Assembly (NCBI GenBank): GCA_022823725.1
Contig: JAJEHL010000021.1
Coordinates: 1 to 64,000, forward strand
Length of the DNA stretch: 64,000 nucleotides
Direction: 5' to 3'
Source of the DNA: Candidatus Latescibacterota bacterium
GTDB taxonomy: Bacteria; Latescibacterota; UBA2968
Below are positions 44,567 to 52,634 of the stretch, piece after piece. Made by a program: the position numbers and the translations under genes. The notes below the pieces were generated by a model. The model was not told the origin of the DNA. It did no database searches and was given only the letters and a program-made list of their open reading frames with translations. How positions within the stretch are numbered: the stretch's first letter is position 1; each line of letters starts with the position of its first letter.

Positions 44567-45712
44567 TTACCAATCTGCAACACTGCCATCGGTTTCGTAA
44601 AAGTGTTCCCCGCCGAGTTCTTCTTCGTACATCCCTATATTTTGTTGGGCTTCTTTGGAAATAAGGTCAAAGCCCAGGCCGGGCCTGATAGGCAAATCAA
44701 TATGTCCATCCTTGACTACCCAGGGATCTTGCAGCAGGCCTTCGCCCAAACCCGCATCGACTTGCTCTTGAATGAGAAAATTGGGCACAGCGGCATCAAC
44801 CTGCATACAGGCCGAGAAAGCGACTGGTCCAATAGCGCAATGCGGCATGATGTGCATATAATACACTTCGGCCATGTTCGCAATGCGTTTGAGTTCGGAA
44901 ATACCGCCAGCATGCGATCCGTCTGGTTGAATATAAGCAACGGCATTTTTCTCAAAAACAGTGCGAAATTCCCAGCGCGAAAGCAGGCGTTCGCCCGTGG
45001 CAATGGGAAAAGGCACATGGTCGGAAACGTGTTTGAGCGCATCGACATTTTCCTGCGGCACGGGTTCTTCGACAAACATAGGCCGCATGCCTTTGATCTC
45101 GTGACAAATTTCCACGGCGAGCGAGGGCGTCATCTTGCCGTGAAAGTCAAAACAGAGTTCGCAGTCATCGCCAACCCACTCGCGCATGGTATAGGCACAT
45201 TTGACAAAGCGGTCAATCACCTCAGGAGGTTCATGGGCACGCCATTTGCCGCCGGGTCCCGATTTAAAAGCTTTGTAACCCCCTTTTTTCTGAAGCATTT
45301 CGAGACGCTCACGCGCAGCATCCAAAGCGCGTTCTGAACTATCGCGAATCCCCCAATGGGCATAGACGCGAATGCGGTCGCGCACCGGTCCACCAAGAAG
45401 CTGATAGGTCGGCACATTGAAGTACTTACCCGCAATATCCCAAAGCGCCTGATCAATACCCGAAAGAGCGGTCATAAGCACATTGCCCCCGCGATAAAAA
45501 GCGGATCGGTAAATGTGTTGCCAGTGGTGCTCAATGCGCAGGGGGTCTTTCCCAACGAGATAATCGGCAAGTTCTTCTACCGCAGCCCAGGTGCTCCTGG
45601 GTTTGCCCTCAAGAGTGGTCTCCCCCCAGCCGACAATACCGGTATCGGTCGTAATTTTGATCAACCGCATTCGACGGCGGGGAAAAAATTGTTCGATTTT
45701 GGCTATTTTCAT
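44567..45712 (-). CDS. Enolase-superfamily sugar-acid dehydratase (second copy, galactonate-dehydratase-like)
   Basis: A 381-residue mandelate-racemase-type enzyme. The base Lys is in FKSGPGG, the metal ligands in CFDFHGKM, VEEPVP and GERLLS, and the other catalytic His in MPHCAIGP. The layout is close to D-galactonate and related aldonate dehydratases. It differs clearly from the paralogue at 29-30 kb, so the two probably act on different sugar acids. GGAGGATTACTTTC precedes the ATG. It is the first gene of the long minus-strand operon. Confidence 0.85.
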   Translation of the reverse strand: MKIAKIEQFFPRRRMRLIKITTDTGIVGWGETTLEGKPRSTWAAVEELADYLVGKDPLRIEHHWQHIYRSAFYRGGNVLMTALSGIDQALWDIAGKYFNVPTYQLLGGPVRDRIRVYAHWGIRDSSERALDAARERLEMLQKKGGYKAFKSGPGGKWRAHEPPEVIDRFVKCAYTMREWVGDDCELCFDFHGKMTPSLAVEICHEIKGMRPMFVEEPVPQENVDALKHVSDHVPFPIATGERLLSRWEFRTVFEKNAVAYIQPDGSHAGGISELKRIANMAEVYYMHIMPHCAIGPVAFSACMQVDAAVPNFLIQEQVDAGLGEGLLQDPWVVKDGHIDLPIRPGLGFDLISKEAQQNIGMYEEELGGEHFYETDGSVADW

Positions 45713-45754
45713 GAAAGTAATCCTCCATTCTCTACATTCGCTATAGGGTGGTCC

Positions 45755-45783
45755 ATAATAGCCGTTTCATTTCACCAAAGCAA
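45755..45783 (-). promoter_or_regulatory. Promoter of the long minus-strand catabolic operon
   Basis: On the minus strand: TTGCTT (45783-45778), a 17-base spacer and TATTAT (45760-45755), 43 bases above the dehydratase ATG. Confidence 0.55.
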
Positions 45784-45886
45784 GGGGAACCCATGACCGC
45801 GATTATCTCAAATTGAGGTATTATTGCTTGACAGATGTTTTATATTCTAAAGCAAACAACACCAACCACCAATTCAAGGAGATAGA

Positions 45887-47200
45887 ATGGATAGGGAAAT
45901 AGTAAAAAAAAAAGTCGAAGCACTGGAAAGAAGAGCACGCTGGCAAATGCGGGCGATTATCGGATTGATCATTGTATTTCTTTTTAACACATCGCCTGCT
46001 TTCACGTCAAAGTGGTTTCACCGGCTACTTCCTCCCAAATTGACCTCTGTAAATGTGGAAAATGATACTGATTTTCGCAATATTGCATCGCACCGAGAAG
46101 AAATACTAACTCGTCGGATACAGGCACCAGAACTTGGCCCAGGTAGAGACAAGGCAGAATTTATCAACAATATTCTATTGCGCCAGAATGAGACACCGAG
46201 ATTGGGCAAACAAGCGCAAGCAGGACTACAGCAGATTTTATCCGACACATTACAGGTACAAACACTACAGGCAAGAACACTGCAGATTGTAAATGCAGCG
46301 GGAGAGGTCGTCGCCATAATCGGGTCGGATAACGTAGGAGACGGTCTTTTACTCGTAGGAAACGTGGCGGGTGCGGCAGTTGCGGCTATATCCGTTGACC
46401 AATCTGGCAATGGCGATATTAGTGTGATAGAAAATAACGCCTCTGTTGCAGGGATGGGCGTCGATCAATCTGGCAATGGTTTGGTAGCTTCATCAAATGC
46501 ATCGGGTTCGAGTTTTGCAGCTCTAAGATCCGATCAGGCTGGCAATGCGGGACTGATCGTAAGCAGCGGCTCTGAATCGGGTGGCGGTGCCGTAATCCTG
46601 GGCTTAGATGAAACGGGTAATGGCCTGGTGAGTACCGTCAGTAGTTCGGGTTCGCTCGCGCTTCTCGGCGCCGATGATTCCGGAAATGCGGGACTGATCA
46701 TAGGCAGTGGCTCCGAATCGAGTGCGGGAGCGATCATTCTGGGCGTCGATAATGTTGGCAATGGCTCAGTCAGTGCCGTCAGTGCTTCGGGTTCAATCGT
46801 TGGTCTGGGCGTTGATGAAGCTGGCGATGCATCCGTGTTGGTGACAAATAGAGAAGGTATTTTGACTTCCGTATTGGGTGTCGATGAAAATGGGCACGGT
46901 GTAATGGGCATCCTCAACGCCTCCGGACGGGCCATTGCAGCTATGGCAGCCGATGAAGCGGGCAACGGTGTATTGGGAATTGAAGGCGGCAAATTCCTGG
47001 CTCATGTAGATACTGTAGGTAACGGAGTCGCAGAGACCCGGGGACACAACCAGATCCTTCGATGGTCCTCAGAACTGACGCCTGTGGGCGGAGGTGGTGG
47101 CACGCCAAGCGGTTTAATAGGTAATTTGGATCAGGATGGCGACGTGGATTTTAACGACTTTTTGATATTTACCTCAAATTTTGGTAGGACAAGTGGATAG
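45887..47200 (+). CDS. Secreted beta-repeat protein with C-terminal dockerin-like EF-hand segment
   Basis: A 437-residue protein. A basic, then hydrophobic N-terminus (helix near 24-43) serves as anchor or signal. Residues ~145-385 are about ten short repeats of ~24 residues with the pattern xxGxxxAxLGVDExGNGxVxxx, for instance GVDQSGNGLV, GLDETGNGLV and GVDEAGDASV, which should build a beta-solenoid. After a glycine linker the protein ends with NLDQDGDVDFNDFLIFTSNFG, a single Ca-binding dockerin/EF-hand-like unit. The promoter region has CTTGACA (45827-45833). The function is unknown; surface display is likely. AAGGAGATAGA precedes the ATG. Confidence 0.72.
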   Translation: MDREIVKKKVEALERRARWQMRAIIGLIIVFLFNTSPAFTSKWFHRLLPPKLTSVNVENDTDFRNIASHREEILTRRIQAPELGPGRDKAEFINNILLRQNETPRLGKQAQAGLQQILSDTLQVQTLQARTLQIVNAAGEVVAIIGSDNVGDGLLLVGNVAGAAVAAISVDQSGNGDISVIENNASVAGMGVDQSGNGLVASSNASGSSFAALRSDQAGNAGLIVSSGSESGGGAVILGLDETGNGLVSTVSSSGSLALLGADDSGNAGLIIGSGSESSAGAIILGVDNVGNGSVSAVSASGSIVGLGVDEAGDASVLVTNREGILTSVLGVDENGHGVMGILNASGRAIAAMAADEAGNGVLGIEGGKFLAHVDTVGNGVAETRGHNQILRWSSELTPVGGGGGTPSGLIGNLDQDGDVDFNDFLIFTSNFGRTSG

Positions 47201-47228
47201 CAAGCGCAGAGAGGTATCGCGAACCTAC

Positions 47229-47256
47229 TTGACGCGCAAGAGGATTCGCGTATCTT
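47229..47256 (+). promoter_or_regulatory. Orphan promoter left of the second TnpB element
   Basis: TTGACG (47229-47234), 16 bases, TATCTT (47251-47256). The stretch closely follows the promoter at 48884: both show CTTGAC, GCA, ATTCG, GTAT and TT at matching spacing. No gene follows on the + strand until the desaturase remnant beyond the element. Confidence 0.45.
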
Positions 47257-47288
47257 GGTCGCTGATTTTGTTTCATCTCTACTGGCAT

Positions 47289-47420
47289 GTCAACCACCAC
47301 ACGCCTGAAGCGGTGGCTTGTGGCTCTCCCCGTTAAAACGGGGCGTCCGCTTTAGGCTTGTTGACACAAAGCCCTTGCTCGGATATTCCGAGCAGCGTTG
47401 CGATCTGCATGATCTTTATG
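47289..47420 (-). ncRNA. Probable omega-RNA of the second TnpB
   Basis: On the minus strand the 3' end of tnpB continues into CCCCGTT-TT-AACGGGG (47343-47328) and a final stem GCCACCGC...GTGGTGG ending in TTGAC. Two stacked stems at the right end are typical of an omega-RNA scaffold. The guide would begin at about 47288 and run downward (TGCCAGTAG...). The 5' limit is approximate. Confidence 0.5.
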
Positions 47421-48443
47421 ACCACACTGTTTGCACAGGAAGGATGCCTGGTTTTGTCTATTGTCTTTCTCACAGTGTCCGCATTCAGCACACGTCTGGC
47501 TGGTATATTTGGGGTCAACAGGTTCTATGCGGATACCAGCACGTTTTGCCTTATATTCGATAAAGCTACGTAGTTGGAAGAAAGACCATCCAGACATTTT
47601 AGCACGTTGAGGCTTGCGAAACCGTTTCTGGCTCTTGCGTATGCCTTCGAGGTCTTCAAGAGCAATCGCTTTGCCAGTGTCTTTAGCCTTCTCAACAATG
47701 CGCTTAGAGATGATATGGTAGGTGTTCCTGCGAAATCGGCTCTCCCTACCGGAGATGGCAGAGAGTTTTCTGCGAACATTCTTGGGTTTCTTCCCTTGCT
47801 TGACAAGATCGGACGCTTTCTGCTGAAGCGACTTCTTCAACTTGTGCATCTTCTGCCTGATGTTTTCAACGCCATCGCCGGAAAAAATCTCGCCGTCATC
47901 TGTAACCGCAAGGTTAGTCACGCCGAGATCAACGCCGATAAAGTCTGTCGTCGGAATAGGCGTGCCGTCTGGAACATCTACCGAAACAAGCAAGAACCAT
48001 TTACCGTCTTTACGAATCGCCAGGTCTGCTTGTCCTTTGGCATAGCCAAACTGCTCACGCTGGTAATTGCCCATAAGCATCGGCACAAGTACGCGCCCTT
48101 CAAGGGTGAGCAACGAAACACGATCTATGCCCTTAAAGCTATACAACCGTTGGTCATAAGGCACAGCAGCCTGGCGACGAAACGATGGTTGCACCTCTTT
48201 ATCGCGCTTATATGCCTCTACAACCTGGGCAATGCAGCGACACGCCATCTGGGACGAAAGACCAAATCGCTCACGCAACTCGTAGTAATACAGCTTGTGC
48301 AACGCGATGCCGTTTGCCAGCTTGCGCTCATAAGCCTTCGGTGCAAGCCAGTTGGCGGCCTCGTTGAATCGCTCAATGGTCTCACGCAACTTTCGAGCCG
48401 TGCCAACATCTGGCATCAGTTGTATTTGCAAAGTAAGTATCAT
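47352..48443 (-). CDS. tnpB: TnpB-type RNA-guided nuclease, canonical active site
   Basis: A 363-residue IS605/IS1341-group OrfB from the ATG at 48443. RuvC-I D172 (GVDLG), RuvC-II E263 (ALEDLEGIR) and RuvC-III D347 (HADRNAARN) are all present. The zinc finger is CAECGHC and CKQCG. VDPKYTSQTC carries Asp at 310, where the other TnpB here has Glu. Longer in-frame starts at 48461 or 48506 exist, but a promoter -10 box lies at 48456-48451, so the 48443 start would make a nearly leaderless message. It differs strongly in sequence from the tnpB at 9-10 kb, so the two belong to separate lineages. Confidence 0.9.
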   Translation of the reverse strand: MILTLQIQLMPDVGTARKLRETIERFNEAANWLAPKAYERKLANGIALHKLYYYELRERFGLSSQMACRCIAQVVEAYKRDKEVQPSFRRQAAVPYDQRLYSFKGIDRVSLLTLEGRVLVPMLMGNYQREQFGYAKGQADLAIRKDGKWFLLVSVDVPDGTPIPTTDFIGVDLGVTNLAVTDDGEIFSGDGVENIRQKMHKLKKSLQQKASDLVKQGKKPKNVRRKLSAISGRESRFRRNTYHIISKRIVEKAKDTGKAIALEDLEGIRKSQKRFRKPQRAKMSGWSFFQLRSFIEYKAKRAGIRIEPVDPKYTSQTCAECGHCEKDNRQNQASFLCKQCGHKDHADRNAARNIRARALCQQA

Positions 48444-48450
48444 ACTGACA

Positions 48451-48479
48451 GATATACTCATCAATACGTAGCCTGTCAA
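48451..48479 (-). promoter_or_regulatory. Promoter of the second tnpB inside the left end
   Basis: On the minus strand: TTGACA (48479-48474), 17 bases, TATATC (48456-48451), 8 bases above the preferred ATG. Confidence 0.5.
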
Positions 48480-48490
48480 GCATCCATTCA

Positions 48491-48513
48491 CCCCTGATAG
48501 AATCAATCAGGGG
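48491..48513. repeat. Left-end hairpin of the second TnpB element
   Basis: CCCCTGAT and ATCAGGGG are perfect 8-bp arms around AGAATCA, five bases inside the element's left tip. Confidence 0.65.
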
Positions 48514-48578
48514 TTGACTGCAAAAACTGCTAAAGCTGATGGCGCAGAGGCAGTGGTTTCAGACCAGGAAAATGGAAA

Positions 48579-48809
48579 ATGAACTACCACACCGAGCACC
48601 ACATGTACGCTGCGGTTCCGTGCTACAAACTCGGACGGCTACACAGGCTGATCAAACACGAGATGCCCCACTGTACCCGCGGCTTGCGCGAAACGTGGAA
48701 ACAAATTGCTGAGATTTTGGACAGACAGGCGCGTGATCCCAATTATCAGTATATTGCCGAACTGCCCGGTAATTGGGGTAATGCAGAACAACAGCCAGTA
48801 GATACTTAA
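48579..48809 (+). pseudogene. 3' remnant of a fatty-acid desaturase
   Basis: Seventy-six codons from an internal ATG: NYHTEHHMYAAVPCY is the last His-box of membrane fatty-acid desaturases, followed by the family's C-terminal HRLIKHEMPHC region. Earlier His-boxes and all four transmembrane helices are absent. The preceding ~60 bases stay open but do not resemble the protein, and the TnpB element ends there. The gene therefore lost its 5' part, perhaps by a deletion linked to the element. It is not expected to be active. Confidence 0.8.
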
Positions 48810-48883
48810 AATTAAAAAGTTGTGTATTGTATGCCAAACAAAGTAGATAATAATGTACAGTTTATATGAGCAAAACTTATTGC

Positions 48884-48911
48884 TTGACTCGCATATAGAT
48901 TCGTGTATATT
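48884..48911 (+). promoter_or_regulatory. Promoter of the act/cox respiratory operon
   Basis: TTGACT (48884-48889), 16 bases, TATATT (48906-48911), 62 bases before the actA ATG. It is nearly the same as the orphan promoter at 47229. Confidence 0.55.
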
Positions 48912-48972
48912 AAGCCCTCTGTAGGCTCGATCTGATCTCATTTTGTCTCATCTTACTTCACAGGATTCATAA

Positions 48973-49641
48973 ATGGCGCAGCTTTTTCCGCGTGGCAGTA
49001 ACGCGTTTGCCAGAATCAGTATTGTCGTGGTTCTGGTTGTTGTTGGAACGGGCCTCACCATTCTGCTCAACACCAACCGATTGCACTATACAACCGATGT
49101 CCAGGTCGCAAGAAAACAGCCGGTTCCCTTTAGTCACAAACACCATGTGACCGGCGTGGGCCTCGATTGTCGTTATTGTCACACCTCTGTTGAAGAATCT
49201 TCTTTCGCCAATATCCCTCCTGTTGAAACCTGCATGACCTGCCATTCTCAGATCTGGACAGAAAGCCCCCTTCTCGAACCCATCCGCGAAAGTTATCGCA
49301 CGGGTAATCCCATAGAGTGGGTTCGCATACACGATCTCCCCGATTTTGTCTATTTCAATCACAGCATTCACGTCCACAAAGGCATCGGATGTCAAACATG
49401 TCACGGGCAGGTCGATCAAATGCCCCTGATGTGGAAAGTGAACACCCTCAATATGGAATGGTGTCTGGAATGTCACCGGGAACCCGAGAAATTTGTGCGT
49501 CCCCGCGAAGAAGTTTTCAATATGGCCTGGACACCAATGGATGAACGCGGACATGCGGTCTCTCAAGCCTTGCTGGGCGCACAACTGGTTCAAGACTACG
49601 ATATTAACCCCTCCACGGATTGCTCGACATGTCATCGATGA
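48973..49641 (+). CDS. actA: ActA, pentaheme cytochrome c subunit of alternative complex III
   Basis: A 222-residue protein with an N-terminal transmembrane helix (~14-33) and five c-type heme sites: CRYCH, CMTCH, CQTCH, CLECH and CSTCH. This is the arrangement of ActA in alternative complex III, the quinol:cytochrome c oxidoreductase that replaces bc1 in many Bacteroidota, Chloroflexi and related groups. FSHKHHVTGVGLDCRYCH provides distal His ligands. The actB start overlaps its stop by ATGA. It leads a twelve-gene respiratory operon. Confidence 0.92.
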   Translation: MAQLFPRGSNAFARISIVVVLVVVGTGLTILLNTNRLHYTTDVQVARKQPVPFSHKHHVTGVGLDCRYCHTSVEESSFANIPPVETCMTCHSQIWTESPLLEPIRESYRTGNPIEWVRIHDLPDFVYFNHSIHVHKGIGCQTCHGQVDQMPLMWKVNTLNMEWCLECHREPEKFVRPREEVFNMAWTPMDERGHAVSQALLGAQLVQDYDINPSTDCSTCHR

Positions 49642-52634
49642 CACGCACAGCACATAAAGACGGTTTGGATCTCTCTGCGATTAGAGAACGCTTGGCTTCG
49701 CGCGAGGGACAGGACTATTGGCGCAGCCTGAATGAATTGGCCGATACGGAAGAATTTCGCAACTATTTGCACCGCGAATTTCCCGAAGGAGCCTCTGAAT
49801 GGGACGACAAAGTCGGTCGCCGCAAATTTCTACAGGTAATGGGTGCGTCTCTGGCATTTGCCGGTTTGACATCGTGTACTCGCCAGCCGCCAGAAAAAAT
49901 TGTCCCTTATGTGCGCGCGCCCGAGCAGATCGTTCCCGGCAAACCCCTGTTCTTTGCTTCGGCTCTCTCTCAAGGCGGATTCGCCCGGGGCGTATTGGTC
50001 GAAAGCCATGCGGGGCGCCCAACCAAAATAGAGGGCAATCCCTCACATCCGGCAACACCCCGATCGGGCAATGCGACTTTTGGTCCCACAGATGCAATTA
50101 CACAGGCTCAAATACTCGACCTCTACGATCCGGACCGCACGCAGGTACCCGTGTCAAACGGGCGTGCGAGTACATGGACGAGATTTTCTGCGACTCTTGC
50201 AACCGAAGTGGCAAAACTCGATTTAGACCAGGGAGAAGGATTGCGCCTGTTGACAGAAACGGTGACTTCTCCGGTTTTGATCAGCCAGATCCGCGCACTA
50301 TTAGAAAAATATCCCAATGCAAGATGGCATCAATTTGAGCCTGGTACACGCGACAATGTGCGCGAAGGTGCCAGAATGGCTTTTGGTGAGGTGGTCGAAA
50401 CGCAGTATCATTTCGAAGGTGCCAAACGCATCTTGTCTTTGGACGCCGATTTTATGGAAAGCGGTGCGGCAAGTGTTCGACACGCTCGTCACGTTGCTCT
50501 GGGCCGCCAAGTCATCGACGGTCAAAAGGCCGATATGAATCGGATCTATGTCGTTGAATCCACCCCATCCAACACGGGATCTTTTGCCGATCATCGCCTG
50601 CCACTGAAAGCCAGTCAAGTCGAGGGATTTGCGCGGGCAATAGCTGTTGCATTGGGGATAAACACGACAGGTGGCAATAGTGCTGGACACGATGCCTGGC
50701 TCAATGCACTGGTCAAAGATTTGACGGCACATCAGGGCGCATCGCTGGTGATTGCAGGCGATCATCAACCACCTGCTGTTCACGCCCTCGCACACGCCAT
50801 AAACAGTGCGTTGGGCAATGCGGGTAAGACCGTGACGTACACAGATCCAGTAGAAGCCGAACCGACCAATCAATACGCTTCCCTCAAAGATTTATCTGTT
50901 GATATGTCAGAAGGCAGAGTTTCACTGCTGGTAGTTTTAGGTGGCAATCCCGTCTATAATGCCCCGGCAGATATCAACTTTGCCGCCGCTTACCAGAAGG
51001 TGACAACGCGCATTCACCTGGGCCAGTCCCAAAATGAAACCGCGCAATTGTCTCACTGGCATTTGCCCGAAGCACACGCATTAGAAGCCTGGGGCGATAC
51101 ACGTGCTTTTGATGGCACTGTTTCTATCGTTCAGCCGTTGATTGAACCACTCTACGGTGGTAAGTCCGCCGCGGAACTGGTCGCTATGATGCAGGGAGAT
51201 GGACGCGCGGATTACGACCGGGTCAAAGAATATTGGCAAGAGCAATACAAAGACAGCGATTTTGAAACAGCCTGGCAAACTTATTTACACGACGGGTGGG
51301 TACCCGATACAACTTTGCCCGAGCGTTCTGTTAGCTTGACCGAAAATTACGGCACGCCATCGCAGGCGAATGAGGGTCTCGAAGTGAACTTCCGCCTGGA
51401 TCCCACAATTGGCGATGGACGATATGCCAACAATGGCTGGTTGCAAGAATTGCCCAAACCCCATACGCGCCTCACCTGGGATAATGCGGCTTTGATTGCG
51501 CCGGCAACGGCCGAGGTAATGGGGCTTCAAAATGGTGACGTGGTCGCGTTGCGTGCAAATGATCGCTCTGTGGAAGCACCTGTTTGGATCGCACCCGGGC
51601 ATCCTGCAAATGCCGTCACTGTACATCTCGGCTTTGGACGCACGGCCGCCGGGCGCGTGGGTAATGGCGTTGGCTTTAATGCCTATGCTCTTCAGACATC
51701 TGATTCTCCATGGGTTGCATCGAACGCGTCAATCACAAAAACGGGACAGACGTATCCCCTGGCCTGCACACAGGATCACCACAGCATGGAAGGCCGCGCG
51801 CTGGTGCGATCTGGCACGGTTGATGAATACGAAAAACATCCGCATTTTGTACACGAAATGGGACACGATCCCGGTCCCGATGCAAACTTTTTCGATGGCA
51901 TTCACGACAACGACGGCAAAGCCTGGGGCATGGCAATTGATCTGAATTCGTGCAATGGTTGCAATGCCTGCACAGTCGCCTGTCAGTCGGAAAATAATAT
52001 CCCGGTGGTAGGCAAAGATGAGGTGCTCAACGGACGCGAAATGCACTGGATTCGCATCGACCGCTACTACAAGGGCGATCTGGACAATCCAGAACTCTAC
52101 AACCAACCCGTACCCTGTATGCAGTGTGAGAATGCACCCTGCGAACTGGTCTGCCCCGTTGGCGCGACCGTACACAGTGCCGAGGGTTTGAACGATATGG
52201 CCTATAACCGCTGTGTGGGCACGAGGTATTGTTCAAATAACTGTCCCTATAAGGTGCGGCGCTTCAATTTCCTCCACTATGCCGATGAAGAAACACCGAG
52301 TTTCAAGTTGCAGCGCAATCCCAATGTGACAGTGCGCGGTCGTGGCGTGATGGAAAAATGCACCTATTGTGTGCAGCGCATCAGTGCTGCGCGCATTGAA
52401 TCCAGGGTTGAGGACCGCGAATTGAAAGATGGCGATATTACAACCGCCTGCCAGGGTGCGTGTCCTACAGATGCCATTGTATTTGGCGATATCAAAGACC
52501 CCAATAGCCGCGTGGCCAAGCTCAAAGCCCAACAGAGAAATTACGGCATTTTGACAGAATTAAATACCAAACCGCGCACCACGTATCTGGCGCGGTTGAC
52601 CAATCCCAATCCGGAGATTTCACAGCATGGGTAG
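49638..52634 (+). CDS. actB: ActB, molybdopterin-like/iron-sulfur subunit of alternative complex III
   Basis: A 998-residue fusion of a large molybdopterin-oxidoreductase-like region with a four-cluster ferredoxin domain. The Tat motif RRKFLQVMGAS is near residue 58. The Fe-S Cys groups are CNGCNACTVAC (~773), CMQCENAPC (~824), CVGTRYCSNNC and CTYCVQ, then CQGACP. In ActB no molybdenum cofactor is bound despite the fold. It sits at the periplasmic face and passes electrons from the membrane subunits to the hemes. The ATG at 49638 overlaps actA; another at 49629 is possible. Confidence 0.92.
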   Translation: MTRTAHKDGLDLSAIRERLASREGQDYWRSLNELADTEEFRNYLHREFPEGASEWDDKVGRRKFLQVMGASLAFAGLTSCTRQPPEKIVPYVRAPEQIVPGKPLFFASALSQGGFARGVLVESHAGRPTKIEGNPSHPATPRSGNATFGPTDAITQAQILDLYDPDRTQVPVSNGRASTWTRFSATLATEVAKLDLDQGEGLRLLTETVTSPVLISQIRALLEKYPNARWHQFEPGTRDNVREGARMAFGEVVETQYHFEGAKRILSLDADFMESGAASVRHARHVALGRQVIDGQKADMNRIYVVESTPSNTGSFADHRLPLKASQVEGFARAIAVALGINTTGGNSAGHDAWLNALVKDLTAHQGASLVIAGDHQPPAVHALAHAINSALGNAGKTVTYTDPVEAEPTNQYASLKDLSVDMSEGRVSLLVVLGGNPVYNAPADINFAAAYQKVTTRIHLGQSQNETAQLSHWHLPEAHALEAWGDTRAFDGTVSIVQPLIEPLYGGKSAAELVAMMQGDGRADYDRVKEYWQEQYKDSDFETAWQTYLHDGWVPDTTLPERSVSLTENYGTPSQANEGLEVNFRLDPTIGDGRYANNGWLQELPKPHTRLTWDNAALIAPATAEVMGLQNGDVVALRANDRSVEAPVWIAPGHPANAVTVHLGFGRTAAGRVGNGVGFNAYALQTSDSPWVASNASITKTGQTYPLACTQDHHSMEGRALVRSGTVDEYEKHPHFVHEMGHDPGPDANFFDGIHDNDGKAWGMAIDLNSCNGCNACTVACQSENNIPVVGKDEVLNGREMHWIRIDRYYKGDLDNPELYNQPVPCMQCENAPCELVCPVGATVHSAEGLNDMAYNRCVGTRYCSNNCPYKVRRFNFLHYADEETPSFKLQRNPNVTVRGRGVMEKCTYCVQRISAARIESRVEDRELKDGDITTACQGACPTDAIVFGDIKDPNSRVAKLKAQQRNYGILTELNTKPRTTYLARLTNPNPEISQHG

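Larger units (their letters stand above)
47289..48518 (-). mobile_element. TnpB-only (IS1341-like) element
   Basis: The element is bounded by GTCAACC at 47289-47295 and its inverse GGTTGAC at 48512-48518. It contains tnpB, a subterminal hairpin at each end and no tnpA. The right end (low coordinates) has the hairpin CCACC...GGTGG (47294-47316) directly inside the boundary. Confidence 0.65.

Noticed and set aside
45887-47200. Reading the GNG repeats as an RTX-type toxin
   Set aside because: The repeats lack the GGxGxDxUx nonapeptide and no RTX export genes are adjacent; a beta-solenoid with a dockerin-like end fits better.
47574-48497. 307-codon plus-strand frame
   Set aside because: Antisense to the second tnpB, which has all catalytic residues.
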